The position numbers were made by a program, and so were the translations under genes. A stretch of 64,000 nt of DNA from Marinobacter sp. LA51 (GTDB lineage: Bacteria > Pseudomonadota > Gammaproteobacteria > Pseudomonadales > Oleiphilaceae). Of the stretch, positions 12,076 to 20,724 are shown piece by piece. The DNA is taken from contig NZ_AP028070.1 of NCBI RefSeq assembly GCF_030297175.1, forward strand, positions 3,410,001 through 3,474,000, given 5' to 3'. The notes beneath the pieces were generated by a model. It was not told where the DNA came from. It searched no databases and saw only the letters and a program-made list of their open reading frames with translations. The first letter of the stretch is position 1; the number at the start of each line of letters is the position of its first letter.

Positions 12076-12684
12076 TCAGTGCAGGCCAGACACGTAGTTG
12101 GCAACCGCCTCGATCTCGGCGTCGGTCAGCTTGGCCGCCACGTCCATCATGATGGCCGCGTTGGAGCCAGTGGCCCGCTCGCCGCCACGGTAAGCCTTCA
12201 GCTGCTTACTGATGTACTCGGCGTTCTGGCCACTCAGGCGGGGGTAGCCACCCGGCTCGTTGCCCTTGCCCTGCGGGCTGTGACAACCGGCACAGGCTGG
12301 CACACCGGAGGCCATGTTGCCACCCCGGTAGAGGGCCGCGCCCTGCTCAATCAGATCCGGGTTGGCCTGACTCAGGGGCATGTCCTGGTCGTCGAAGTAA
12401 GCGGCCAGATCCTGCAGCTCTTGCTCGGATTTACCGTTCAGAAGACCCGTCATTTCGGCAATCGCACGATCGCCGGACTGGATTGCCACCAGTTGATTGT
12501 ACAGGTACTTTTCACCCAACCCAGACAGCTTGGGATAGCTACCCATGATCGGCTTCTGGCCGGCCTGGCCATGACATCCGGCACATACCGCTGCGTTCTG
12601 TTCGCCTGCTTGAGGATCTCCTGCCCCGTGCGCCATCGCTGTGAGGCTTACACCGAGAACAACTCCTGCGATCAGTTTTTTCAT
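12076..12684 (-). CDS. Cytochrome c4 (di-heme)
   Basis: Periplasmic di-heme electron carrier that feeds terminal oxidases. The 202-residue precursor has a signal peptide (residues 1-20, MKKLIAGVVLGVSLTAMAHG) and two heme-binding CAGCH sites at 34-38 and 131-135, each in a cytochrome c domain of about 90 residues with distal Met candidates (PIMGSYPKLSG and IMMDVAAKLTD). The two-domain layout and length fit cytochrome c4. GGAG precedes the ATG. It is divergent from engB, with 174 bp between. Heme attachment would need the Ccm system, not in this window. Confidence 0.93.
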   Translation of the reverse strand: MKKLIAGVVLGVSLTAMAHGAGDPQAGEQNAAVCAGCHGQAGQKPIMGSYPKLSGLGEKYLYNQLVAIQSGDRAIAEMTGLLNGKSEQELQDLAAYFDDQDMPLSQANPDLIEQGAALYRGGNMASGVPACAGCHSPQGKGNEPGGYPRLSGQNAEYISKQLKAYRGGERATGSNAAIMMDVAAKLTDAEIEAVANYVSGLH

Positions 12685-12858
12685 GCTCGCTCCGCTTCTC
12701 TCATCTTAAAGGTATTCTTCGTTGTGCAGCCGGCAGGCACTGACCAATCAGGCGCAAAACCGGGACTGACAGCGGTCGCGCTCAGCGCGCCGCCCGGATT
12801 TGGTGTAGCATTATACATTAATCCCTGATAACTGAAATCCAAAGGAAAGCCAACCGCT

Positions 12859-13491
12859 GTGGACCCTGATCTGACCCCGAACTCCGTCTCTTTCAACAGT
12901 GCCCGCTTCTTGATCAGCGCCTCCCGACTGGACGAATGCCCACCGGATTTTGGTGCCGAAGTGGCCTTCGCCGGCCGCTCCAACGCCGGCAAGTCCAGCG
13001 CACTCAATGCGATCACCGCCCATGGCAAGCTGGCCCGGACCAGTAAAACACCGGGCCGCACCCGGTTGATCAACTTCTTCACCCTGAACCGCGAGGGCTG
13101 CCGCCTGGTGGACCTGCCAGGCTATGGCTATGCCAAAGTGTCCCGGGATCTGAAAGACGACTGGCAAAAACACCTGGGCCACTACCTGAACGACCGGCGC
13201 TGCCTACGCGGTCTGGTGCTGGTGATGGATATCCGCCACCCGCTCACTGAATTCGACCAAATGATGGTGGAATGGTGTGAACATAACAACCTTCCGCTGA
13301 TGATTCTGGCCACCAAGGCCGACAAACTGAAATTCGGCCAGGCCAAAACTGCCATGATGGGCATCGCCAAAGACCTGAAACCGTTCAGTTGCGTGCATCA
13401 TCTGATCATGTTTTCAGCGACATCGAAACGGGGTGTGGATGAGTGCCGGGAGGCGCTGACGAACTGGCTGGAGGCACCGGCCGACGACTGA
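12859..13491 (+). CDS. engB: Ribosome biogenesis GTPase YihA/EngB
   Basis: Essential GTPase (also ysxC) needed for 50S subunit assembly. The 210-residue protein has the G1 loop GRSNAGKSS at 39-47, the switch region TSKTPGRTRLINFF with G2 threonine, G3 in VDLPGYGYAKVS, and G4 TKAD near 155. The start is a GTG at 12859 (GTGGACCCTGAT) with AAAGGAAAG upstream. Divergence from cytochrome c4 is a common arrangement in this group. It ends 37 nt before the convergent LacI-family gene with no clear terminator between. Confidence 0.95.
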   Translation: MDPDLTPNSVSFNSARFLISASRLDECPPDFGAEVAFAGRSNAGKSSALNAITAHGKLARTSKTPGRTRLINFFTLNREGCRLVDLPGYGYAKVSRDLKDDWQKHLGHYLNDRRCLRGLVLVMDIRHPLTEFDQMMVEWCEHNNLPLMILATKADKLKFGQAKTAMMGIAKDLKPFSCVHHLIMFSATSKRGVDECREALTNWLEAPADD

Positions 13492-13528
13492 GCCGTCAGC
13501 CCGCCAAACAGAGATTAGCCGCGTTCAG

Positions 13529-14527
13529 TTAAAGAGTGCCGCCGCACTCGATCCGGTAGCCCAGATCAATACAGGTTTCGCCCTGGGGCTGACCGGACAG
13601 TCGCGCCAGCAGTTCCCGGGCCGCCCGCTGCCCCACCGCTTCCCGCGGGGTAATGACACTGGCAAGGCGCGGGACCATCACCTGCCCGACATCGTGGCCG
13701 TGGAATCCGGCAATGGCGATGCCCTGTGGCACCGCAATACCCTGACGCTGACACTCAAAATAAGCACCGATGGCGACGTCGTCATTGGTGCAGAAGATGG
13801 CATCGGTGTTGGGATTGTCCGCCAGGATACGCTTTAACAGCGTGGCCCCGACGCTGAACGACGACCGCTGTTCGCTACGCAGGGTCACCGGCGTCAAACC
13901 GGCTTCGGTCATGGCCCTGACATAACCCTCCTGCCGTTGCAGGGTTCGGGCATCCAGACGCACCGCCAGGTAGACGATGGCGGTGCGGCCCCGGCGAATC
14001 ATTTCCCGCACCATATCGTAGGCGGCCTGAACGTTGTCAAAGCCGACAGCCTGCTCAAACGGCCGGGTGTGGGTATCCATGATCTCGACCGTGGGCACGC
14101 CGGCGGTTTCCAGCATCCGGAAGGTTCGATCGGTGTGCTGGCTCTCGGACAGGATCACACCGTCAACGTTGTAGGACAGCAGCGACGCCAGGCTACGCTC
14201 CTCAATCTCCGGACTATAGCCGTAGTGGGCCAGCATCAGATGGTACCCGGCCTGTTCGGTGACCGACTCAATCCCCTTGATGACGTCAGCGAACACCTGG
14301 TTAGTCAGCGAAGGCAGCAGCACCCCGACGGCGTGACTCTTGGATTTGGACAACAGGTCCGGTGCCCGGTTCGGAATGTAACCGAGGGCCTCGGCTTCGG
14401 CAAAGATGAGTTCCCGCATCTTCTCGGACACGTTATCGCCACCGCGCAGGCAGCGACTGACCGTCATCTTGGTGGTGCCAACCCGGTCGGCAATGTCCTG
14501 CAACGTCGGACGCTTGTTCTTACCCAT
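13529..14527 (-). CDS. gntR: LacI-family transcriptional repressor, gluconate type
   Basis: DNA-binding repressor that probably senses gluconate or a related sugar acid. The 332-residue protein has an N-terminal HTH (about residues 8-28, TLQDIADRVGTTKMTVSRCL), the hinge helix region and a periplasmic-binding-like effector domain (from about 64, AVGVLLPSLTNQVFADVIKG). Similarity in style to GntR of E. coli is strong. It is the last gene of the operon it likely controls: solute-binding protein, two TRAP permeases, gluconokinase, regulator. A perfect ATGTTACC-GGTAACAT operator lies in the operon promoter at 18143-18162, matching the known GntR consensus, so negative autoregulation is expected. 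Confidence 0.9.
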   Translation of the reverse strand: MGKNKRPTLQDIADRVGTTKMTVSRCLRGGDNVSEKMRELIFAEAEALGYIPNRAPDLLSKSKSHAVGVLLPSLTNQVFADVIKGIESVTEQAGYHLMLAHYGYSPEIEERSLASLLSYNVDGVILSESQHTDRTFRMLETAGVPTVEIMDTHTRPFEQAVGFDNVQAAYDMVREMIRRGRTAIVYLAVRLDARTLQRQEGYVRAMTEAGLTPVTLRSEQRSSFSVGATLLKRILADNPNTDAIFCTNDDVAIGAYFECQRQGIAVPQGIAIAGFHGHDVGQVMVPRLASVITPREAVGQRAARELLARLSGQPQGETCIDLGYRIECGGTL

Positions 14528-14577
14528 GCATGATTCCTGCTACGACAGAGAGGCGGCTGGCGAAGATTCGAATAGAC

Positions 14578-14595
14578 GCCGGTGCGGGCACCGGC
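14578..14595. repeat. Short hairpin between gntK and gntR
   Basis: GCCGGTG-CGGG-CACCGGC is a perfect 7-bp stem in the 69-bp gap between gluconokinase and its repressor. No T-run follows, so it is more likely an mRNA structure between two operon genes than a terminator. Confidence 0.4.
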
Positions 14596-14596
14596 T

Positions 14597-15121
14597 TCAG
14601 CCCCTGGCATCTTCCCCGGTTGGGGCCAGCGCCGCAAGGCACTGGCGCACCAGGCTCTCCGGACGACCGGTGACATCGAGGGTGACGGCACCCTCGTCCG
14701 GCTCGGGCTCCTGCAATAGCTGAAACTGGCTCTCGAGCATGGCCTGACCATTGAAGTAATGGTCCTGACGCCGCGATAGCCTCGCCCAGATGGTCTGGTA
14801 GTCACCCTGAAGATAGACGATGCGCAGCTCCGGGTTGTCGGACCGCAAGCGCTCGCGATAGGCTCGCTTCAGTGCCGAGCAGGCCAGCACCAGACCGGCG
14901 TCCTGTTGCCGGACCAACTCAGCCAGATCGGTCAGCCAGTCGGCCCGATCGTCATCGGTCAGCGGGATGCCACTGGCCATCTTCTCGACATTGGCGCGGC
15001 TGTGGTAACTGTCAGCATCAAAGAAGGGAACCGCCAGCTCCTGTGCCAGCAGACTCCCCACCAGACTCTTGCCACAGCCTGACACCCCCATGACAACCAG
15101 TTTCGGTACGCTCGCCATCAT
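14597..15121 (-). CDS. gntK: Gluconokinase
   Basis: Phosphorylates D-gluconate to 6-phosphogluconate with ATP. The 174-residue protein has a Walker A loop GVSGCGKS at residues 12-19, then FFDADSYHSRANVEKMASGIP (the substrate-binding D-x-x-H-x-x-x-N-x-x-K-M pattern of GntK), LACSALKRAYRE and HYFNGQAMLESQF, all hallmarks of the GntK/IdnK family. The ATG at 15121 overlaps the stop of the TRAP permease gene in an ATGA arrangement, so the two are translationally coupled. An ATG three bases later and a GTG nine bases earlier are alternatives. The product 6-phosphogluconate would enter the Entner-Doudoroff or pentose phosphate route; those genes are not in the window. Confidence 0.94.
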   Translation of the reverse strand: MMASVPKLVVMGVSGCGKSLVGSLLAQELAVPFFDADSYHSRANVEKMASGIPLTDDDRADWLTDLAELVRQQDAGLVLACSALKRAYRERLRSDNPELRIVYLQGDYQTIWARLSRRQDHYFNGQAMLESQFQLLQEPEPDEGAVTLDVTGRPESLVRQCLAALAPTGEDARG

Positions 15122-16434
15122 TGCCACCACAGTGCCAGTTGCGGGAAGGCGATCAACAGCCCCAGCGCGATAATCTGAAGCACAATGAACGGCAGCAGTG
15201 ACTGGAAGATCTCACCCAGGGAGATGTCTTTCGGCGCCACCGTTTTCAGGTAGAACGCGGCCGGTCCGAATGGCGGCGACAGGAAGGACACCTGCATGTT
15301 CATGCAGAACACCACCCCGAACCAGATCGGGCTGTACCCCAGCTCGACCACAATCGGCACGAAAATCGGCATGGTCAGCAAGGCCACGCCGACCCAGTCC
15401 AGGAACATGCCCAGCACCAGCAGGATCAGCATCATGAACAGGATGGTTAGCAGTGCATCGCCGCCACTGACCGCGAACACCATGTCCCGGACAAAGTCGA
15501 TGCCGCCCATCAGGTTGTATACACCCACCAATGCGGTTGCACCGATACCGATCCAGATGATCATGCCACACACCCGCAGGGTGCTGATGGTGGCTTTGCG
15601 AATCATGTCCAGCGACAGCTCACCACGCACCCAGGTGCTGAGCGCAATACCGATCACACCCAGGGCCGAAGCCTCGGTCACCGAAGCAACGCCACCGTAG
15701 ATGCTACCGAGCACCACTACTACCGACAGGATGGGAAACAGCAGGGCCTTGAAGAAATTGGGCGCCGGCGTGTCCGGCTGATCCTGATCGGATGGCAGCG
15801 GCGCCATCTCCGGTTTTAGCCAGACCCGGATCAGCACGTAACCCATGTACAGCAGGGCCAGCAGCAGCGCCGGCAAAAAGGCACCCTTGAACAGGTCACC
15901 GATGGAGACGTTGGCGGTCAGGCCATAAATGATCAGCACGATACTTGGAGGCAGCATGGTGCCCAAGGCACCGCCTGCACAGGTAGTACCAATGGCCAGC
16001 TTGCGGTCGTAGCCCAGGCGCAGCATCTGGGGCAGTGCCAGGATGCCCAGCAGCACGGTTTCGCCGCCAATCACCCCGGACATGGACGCCAGGATAACCG
16101 CCACCACCAGGGTCTGTATGGCAACACCACCGCGCAGGCGACGACCCAGGCGGGCCATGGCGTCAAACAGGTCCCGGGCAATACCGGAGTGGTCCAGCAG
16201 CGACGCCATCAGCACGAACATCGGCACCGCCAGGAACACATAATTGCCAATAAAGCTGTACAGCCGGCTACTGACAATCGGCAGTGCGTCCGGGCCAAAC
16301 CAGCCCAGCGCAAACAGCAGAGCCACCAGACCGGTGGCAAACGCCAGCTGCATCCCTGTCAGCAACAACAGGATCAGCAACCCCAGCATCAGCAGGCTGC
16401 CGTAACCAATGCCCATGGAAGCAAGTTCAAACAT
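15118..16434 (-). CDS. TRAP transporter large permease (DctM type)
   Basis: Twelve-segment sodium-coupled subunit of a tripartite ATP-independent periplasmic transporter. The 438-residue protein is hydrophobic throughout, with DctM features: MSGVIGGETVLLGILALPQM, LGTMLPPSIVLIIYGLTANV and the C-terminal MNMQVSFLSPPFGPAAFYLK. It overlaps the small permease gene by 8 nt and the gluconokinase by 4 nt, so this is one tightly packed operon. Substrate is inferred from gluconokinase and the GntR-type repressor to be gluconate or a related sugar acid. E. coli instead uses single-protein GntT-type permeases. Confidence 0.93.
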   Translation of the reverse strand: MFELASMGIGYGSLLMLGLLILLLLTGMQLAFATGLVALLFALGWFGPDALPIVSSRLYSFIGNYVFLAVPMFVLMASLLDHSGIARDLFDAMARLGRRLRGGVAIQTLVVAVILASMSGVIGGETVLLGILALPQMLRLGYDRKLAIGTTCAGGALGTMLPPSIVLIIYGLTANVSIGDLFKGAFLPALLLALLYMGYVLIRVWLKPEMAPLPSDQDQPDTPAPNFFKALLFPILSVVVVLGSIYGGVASVTEASALGVIGIALSTWVRGELSLDMIRKATISTLRVCGMIIWIGIGATALVGVYNLMGGIDFVRDMVFAVSGGDALLTILFMMLILLVLGMFLDWVGVALLTMPIFVPIVVELGYSPIWFGVVFCMNMQVSFLSPPFGPAAFYLKTVAPKDISLGEIFQSLLPFIVLQIIALGLLIAFPQLALWWQ

Positions 16435-17035
16435 TGCGCTCTCCCTTGTCGTCCGAAGCCTGGTCAGGCGTGGGTTTATTACGCAGGTCGCGAATCAGGT
16501 GCAGCAGAAATTGCAGCGTGAGAATGGCCACGGCAACGAAGATGATGACCTTCAGCAACGCAGGGAATGGCGGATTCCAGGCCGAGCCGGAGGTCTCAAG
16601 CCGCCAGCCGCCCCAGGGCGCGACGACTGCCGACTGGGCCATGAACCAGCTGGCATAGAGCAGCAGACTGCTGAACAACAACCCCAGAAGATGATGCACA
16701 ACCCGAAGACAGCGCTGGACGGCCGGCGACACCGAGTCGTACACCAGCACAATGCGAACGTGCTTGTCCGTCGCCAGTGCGTACAACCCGCCCAGCACGA
16801 ACAACGTGGCACCGGCAAAGGTGACGGTCTCATGCACCCACAGGGTGGGCGAGTTGAACAGGTAGCGGCGGACAATTTCGTACAGGGACACCACAGCGAT
16901 AAGGGCAAAGACCAGACTCAACTTTTTGCCCAACCACACGATGGCGCGATCCAGTGGCGTAAAGCCAACATCCTCTGGGGGCTCCGGCACCAGATCACCT
17001 GGCGCCCGCCCTGTTGGTTCATGTTCAGCAGACAT
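16427..17035 (-). CDS. TRAP transporter small permease (DctQ type)
   Basis: Four-segment membrane subunit that joins the binding protein and the large permease. The 202-residue product has the DctQ layout: helix 1 around LSLVFALIAVVSLYEIVRRY, then WVHETVTFAGATLFVLGGLY, a third segment LLGLLFSSLLLYASWFM and a fourth near the C-terminus (LLKVIIFVAVAILTLQFLL). The start at 17035 has GGGAG 8 nt upstream; an in-frame start 30 nt earlier (17065) is less likely because it lies before the ribosome-binding site. It overlaps the large permease gene by 8 nt and is 65 nt downstream of the binding-protein gene. The N-terminus carries a hydrophilic tail of about 40 residues. Confidence 0.9.
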   Translation of the reverse strand: MSAEHEPTGRAPGDLVPEPPEDVGFTPLDRAIVWLGKKLSLVFALIAVVSLYEIVRRYLFNSPTLWVHETVTFAGATLFVLGGLYALATDKHVRIVLVYDSVSPAVQRCLRVVHHLLGLLFSSLLLYASWFMAQSAVVAPWGGWRLETSGSAWNPPFPALLKVIIFVAVAILTLQFLLHLIRDLRNKPTPDQASDDKGERNV

Positions 17036-17100
17036 TAGAAACTCCCGACTCCGACCCCTGAACACGGGGCCGGAGGGTATCGGTAGGGGACGGAATCAGA

Positions 17101-18111
17101 TCAGAGCAAGCCTTGCGACTCGAGGTAGGCTGTCACTGAGTTGTAGACCTTCTCGGCGTTGGGGGACTGCTCGGCGTACGCTTTCCACTGGTCGCGGGCG
17201 ATGGTGCGGAACTTCCGGCGCTCCTCGGCTGACCAGTCGTGGACGGTAATCTCCGGGTTGGCGCGTGCTTCCATGACCGCGGTCTTGTCCGCCATGGCCA
17301 GTTGGGTGCTGATGTCCTGGGCGAAATCCCGTGCCGATACCGTCATGATGGTCTGGATGTCTTCCGGCAGTTTTTCCCAAGCCTTTAGACCCATTGCGAT
17401 CTCGATCAGCGGCAGGGAGTGGAAGCCCGGATACACCGGATGCGCGGCAATTTCGTGTAGGCCGGCGTTGTGGTTGGTGGAGAACACCGTGTAGTCAGCG
17501 GCGTCGATCACACCCTTGCCCAGCGCGGTGTAAACCTCAGAGCCCGGCAGATTGACCGGTGCGGCACCAGCGGCGGCGAACACCGACTGTACCAGGCCTT
17601 CAGGGGCGCGCATCTTCAGACCCTTGAGGTCTTCAACGCCGTTCAGCGGCTTCTTGGAGACGAACGATTCCAGGCCAGTACCACCACCGCCAACAAACTT
17701 CACACCGTACGGGCGGTAGAGTTCGTTCATCAGCTCGTAGCCACCGCCATGGTTGATGTAGTCAATGAGCTGGTCCGGGCTCGACCAGGCACCCACGGTA
17801 TTACCGATCAGGCCAAAGGCCGGGTCCTGACCGGAAAAGTAACCGGTGACTGAGATATGGCCATCGAGCACGCCCATTTTCATGGCACCGAGGGTTTCGG
17901 TGTGACTGACCACACTGCCAACCGGGAGCAGATCAATGCTGACCCGTCCGCCCGACATTTTTTCCACCCGGTCGGCCCACTCCTGCTGGACCTCAAAGTT
18001 CTTGACGCCGGACGGGTCTGACGACTGGAACTTGAAATTAAAATCGGCGGCAGCGGCGTGAAGCGCGAAAGTGGCCGAGATCAGGCCAGCGGCAAGTCTT
18101 TTGGTAAACAT
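17101..18111 (-). CDS. TRAP transporter solute-binding protein (DctP type)
   Basis: Periplasmic protein that captures the substrate for the TRAP permeases. The 336-residue precursor has a signal peptide (residues 1-22, ending LHAAAA-D) and then a DctP fold: FNFKFQSSDPSG, VEKMSGGRVSIDLLP, and LKGLKMRAPEGLVQSVFAAAGAAPVNL, where the conserved arginine (in KMRAP) binds the carboxylate of the ligand. AGGAG lies 9 nt before the ATG. As the first gene of the operon it sits directly downstream of the promoter and operator at 18143-18194. Gluconate as ligand is inferred from the kinase and repressor. Confidence 0.92.
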   Translation of the reverse strand: MFTKRLAAGLISATFALHAAAADFNFKFQSSDPSGVKNFEVQQEWADRVEKMSGGRVSIDLLPVGSVVSHTETLGAMKMGVLDGHISVTGYFSGQDPAFGLIGNTVGAWSSPDQLIDYINHGGGYELMNELYRPYGVKFVGGGGTGLESFVSKKPLNGVEDLKGLKMRAPEGLVQSVFAAAGAAPVNLPGSEVYTALGKGVIDAADYTVFSTNHNAGLHEIAAHPVYPGFHSLPLIEIAMGLKAWEKLPEDIQTIMTVSARDFAQDISTQLAMADKTAVMEARANPEITVHDWSAEERRKFRTIARDQWKAYAEQSPNAEKVYNSVTAYLESQGLL

Positions 18112-18142
18112 ACGTGGGACTCCTGGTTGTTTTTGTATCGGT

Positions 18143-18162
18143 AAATGTTACCGGTAACATTT
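18143..18162. promoter_or_regulatory. GntR-type operator (perfect 20-bp palindrome)
   Basis: AAATGTTACCGGTAACATTT is a perfect inverted repeat 31 bp upstream of the binding-protein start and just downstream of the -10 box. It contains ATGTTA-N4-TAACAT, the known E. coli GntR operator form. Binding here would block transcription start of the operon. Confidence 0.88.
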
Positions 18163-18165
18163 GCG

Positions 18166-18194
18166 AGTCTAGTTAAAACAAAAAGTGCTGGCAA
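18166..18194 (-). promoter_or_regulatory. Promoter of the TRAP–gntK–gntR operon
   Basis: Read leftward, TTGCCA (18194-18189), a 17-nt spacer and TAGACT (18171-18166) form a sigma-70 promoter. The start site would fall inside the operator palindrome, a layout for direct repression. Confidence 0.7.
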
Positions 18195-18235
18195 GCATAG
18201 GCAGGCGGCAGAAGCAGAGAAAAAAACATAAAAAA

Positions 18236-18260
18236 ACCGGTCTGCCAGAGACAGACCGGT
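18236..18260 (-). terminator. Rho-independent terminator after the TetR gene
   Basis: ACCGGTCTG and CAGACCGGT pair around a 7-nt loop; on the minus strand TTTTTTATG and a second T-run follow. It lies 139 nt beyond the TetR stop and insulates the gluconate operon promoter. Confidence 0.88.
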
Positions 18261-18398
18261 GAAACGTCAGGGTTTGCGACGTGCTAAAACCTGAGAACTC
18301 ACTCAGGAGACGCAAGAAATGTCCGGATTTCCTACGTCCACTCCTATGACGGCAAGCGTTAATGAAAGTTCCCTGATGCGGTTGCTTTTTAAACAGAC

Positions 18399-19091
18399 CT
18401 AGCGGCTCGCCACCCGGCTCAGTTCAGGTGCCGCCTCCTCCTGAGTCGACAGCGTTGGCCGGTACTGCTCCCGCAACGCCAGCACCCGGTCCCGATAGGC
18501 CGGCGTGAGGTATGGCAGCTCCATGGTCAGCACCTGGTAGATGCCCTGCTTGAGTTCGTTCAGGGTCAGGTTGGCGTAGGTTTCCTCAGCGTGCGCGGTT
18601 TTCAGGAATGCCATCCAGTTAGTCACTACCAGCCACACGTTCAGCGACATGGCAGCACGCAAAGCCTCCGGCTGTGCCTCGATGATGCCCGCCTCCGCCA
18701 ACCGCTCGAAAATGCGATTGATGGCCGTGAGGCAGCGCTGAGTGAACTCCCGGTAGTCCTGGCGCAGGCGCTGATCGCTGTCCAGCAGGTATTCCAGATC
18801 GCGGTGAAAAAACCGGTAACTCCACAGGCCATCGAACACCGACTCCAGGTAGAAAGTCATGTCGGCGAGCGTCATGGCCCGGTCTTCCGGGATATCCAGG
18901 TAGAAATCCACCAGCTTTTCGTACTCGAGGAAGATTTCGTAAATGATGTCCGACTTGTTGCGGAAGTGGTAATACAGATTACCCGGCGAAATCGCCAGGT
19001 GCGCCGCTATATGATTGGTAGTGACGTTACGCTCGCCCCGTTCGTTAAACAGCTCCAGACTTGAGAGCAGAATCTTGTCTCTTGTTTTCAT
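18399..19091 (-). CDS. TetR-family transcriptional regulator
   Basis: One-component repressor of 230 residues. The N-terminus carries the TetR HTH (about 24-43, TTNHIAAHLAISPGNLYYHF), followed by an all-helical ligand domain rich in aromatic residues (YRFFHRDLEYLLDSDQRLRQ), consistent with a hydrophobic ligand. It is divergent from an aldehyde dehydrogenase–Tat lipoprotein–GMC oxidoreductase operon, and a 16-bp palindrome (19160-19175) sits between them, so it probably controls that operon and itself. The ribosome-binding site is weak. Ligand unknown; an alcohol, aldehyde or fatty compound is plausible from the neighbours. Confidence 0.88.
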   Translation of the reverse strand: MKTRDKILLSSLELFNERGERNVTTNHIAAHLAISPGNLYYHFRNKSDIIYEIFLEYEKLVDFYLDIPEDRAMTLADMTFYLESVFDGLWSYRFFHRDLEYLLDSDQRLRQDYREFTQRCLTAINRIFERLAEAGIIEAQPEALRAAMSLNVWLVVTNWMAFLKTAHAEETYANLTLNELKQGIYQVLTMELPYLTPAYRDRVLALREQYRPTLSTQEEAAPELSRVASR

Positions 19092-19159
19092 AAACTTGCC
19101 GGCGGTTGTTAGGTGCCTTGAGGATGGCCTGATAGGCCACCGTACCCTGCTTGACTCCC

Positions 19160-19175
19160 TAGAGTATATACTCTA
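19160..19175. promoter_or_regulatory. Probable TetR operator palindrome
   Basis: TAGAGTATATACTCTA is a perfect 16-bp inverted repeat in the 179-bp gap between the divergent TetR and aldehyde dehydrogenase genes, 69 bp from the TetR start and 96 bp from the dehydrogenase start. TetR dimers usually bind sites of this size and place. Confidence 0.65.
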
Positions 19176-19270
19176 ATAATACCGCTAAGCGCAAATTGCG
19201 CACATTTTCACCACTACAGAACCGCACACTACTGGCCCGATACGCCGGCAGTGAACGGAGGGAGCAGAGT

Positions 19271-20716
19271 ATGGGAGCCACGGTCGTTCAGCTTACCGAA
19301 AGTAAAAAGCAGATCCAGCACACCCACCGGGTTTTTCAGGATCAAAAGCAGGCGTTTCGTAGCAACCCCATGCCCTCGCTCACTGAGCGCAAGGAAAACC
19401 TGAAGCGCCTGAAGCGTACCCTGCTGACCAATCAAGAGCGCCTGCTCGAGGCCATTGACCGGGATTTCAGCTGCCGGTCCCGGGACGAATCATTGATTGC
19501 CGAGGTGATGCCGTCTATCCAGGGCATCAACTACACCCTGAAGCATCTGGGCGAGTGGATGAAGCCGTCGAAACGGCACGTATCGGTGCTGTTCCAGCCC
19601 GCCAGCAACAAAGTGCACTACCAGCCCAAGGGCGTGGTCGGGGTTATCGTGCCCTGGAACTACCCGCTGTACCTGGCGGTGGGACCACTGGTGGCGTCAC
19701 TGGCGGCCGGCAACCGCACCATGATCAAGATGTCCGAGTTCACCCCGCACACCTCGGCGCTGTTCAAGGAAATCATTGAAGCTACTTTCCCGGAAGAACT
19801 GGTTTCCGTCATTACCGGCGAGGCCGATGTCGCCGCCGACTTCTCCGCCCGGCCCTTCGATCACCTGCTGTTCACGGGCTCGACCTCGGTTGGCAAGCTG
19901 GTGATGCGGGCTGCGGCCGAAAACCTCACCCCGGTCACCCTGGAACTCGGCGGCAAGTCCCCGGCCATTGTCGCGCCCGAGGTGCCGATGGAAGACGCAG
20001 CCCAGCGCATTGCCTTCGGCAAGGCCCTGAACGCCGGCCAGACCTGCGTTGCCCCGGACTATGTGCTGTGTCCTGCTGACCGGGTACAGGCCTTCGTGGA
20101 TGAATTCCGCACCCGGTTCTCGGACATGTACCCCAGCCTGCGTGACAACGACGACTACACCGCCATCATCAACGAGCGCCAATACGACCGCCTTCAAGGT
20201 TACCTGGAAGACGCCCGCGCCAAAGGTGCCGAGCTGATCGAAATCAACCCGGCCCGGGAAAACCTGGGTGATGGTACCCGGAAAATCCCGCTGACCCTGA
20301 TCCTGAACACCACACCGGACATGAAAGTGATGCAGGATGAGATCTTCGGCCCGCTGCTGCCGGTGGTCAGTTACAGCGGCCTGGATGAGGCCTTGCATTA
20401 CATCAATGATCGGCCTCGGCCGCTGGCCCTGTATTTCTTCGGCTACGACAAGAGCCAGCAGCAGCATGTGGTGGACAACACCCACTCCGGCGGTATGTGC
20501 ATCAACGATGCGCTCATGCATGTGGCTCAGGATGATCTGCCATTCGGCGGTGTCGGCGACTCCGGCATGGGCCACTACCATGGCAAGGAAGGCTTCCTGA
20601 CCTTCTCCCACCACCGGGCAATTTTTGCCAAACAGAAATTCAACAGCGGCAAATTTGTGTACGCACCGCACGGCACCGCTGCCCACAAGATGATATACAA
20701 GCTCTTCATCCGCTGA
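19271..20716 (+). CDS. Aldehyde dehydrogenase, coniferyl-aldehyde type
   Basis: NAD(P)-dependent oxidation of an aldehyde to the acid. The 481-residue protein has the ALDH catalytic set: N130 in VPWNYPLYL, FTGSTSVGKL at 201-210, general base E225 in LELGGKSP, and nucleophile C259 in NAGQTCVAPDY. The C-proximal LPFGGVGDSGMGHYHGKEG and the missing first 20-30 residues of classical ALDHs match the CalB (coniferyl aldehyde) subgroup, which also acts on medium-chain aldehydes. The start at 19271 has GGAGGGAG upstream; the frame opens 75 nt earlier, but that part is not ALDH-like. It begins an operon with a Tat lipoprotein and a GMC oxidoreductase, so it probably oxidises the aldehyde that the GMC enzyme makes. 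Confidence 0.9.
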   Translation: MGATVVQLTESKKQIQHTHRVFQDQKQAFRSNPMPSLTERKENLKRLKRTLLTNQERLLEAIDRDFSCRSRDESLIAEVMPSIQGINYTLKHLGEWMKPSKRHVSVLFQPASNKVHYQPKGVVGVIVPWNYPLYLAVGPLVASLAAGNRTMIKMSEFTPHTSALFKEIIEATFPEELVSVITGEADVAADFSARPFDHLLFTGSTSVGKLVMRAAAENLTPVTLELGGKSPAIVAPEVPMEDAAQRIAFGKALNAGQTCVAPDYVLCPADRVQAFVDEFRTRFSDMYPSLRDNDDYTAIINERQYDRLQGYLEDARAKGAELIEINPARENLGDGTRKIPLTLILNTTPDMKVMQDEIFGPLLPVVSYSGLDEALHYINDRPRPLALYFFGYDKSQQQHVVDNTHSGGMCINDALMHVAQDDLPFGGVGDSGMGHYHGKEGFLTFSHHRAIFAKQKFNSGKFVYAPHGTAAHKMIYKLFIR

Positions 20717-20724
20717 GACCTGGC

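Noticed and set aside
12859..13082. Minus-strand frame covering the cytochrome c4–engB gap and the engB start
   Set aside because: It overlaps the GTP-binding region of engB and its translation is not protein-like.
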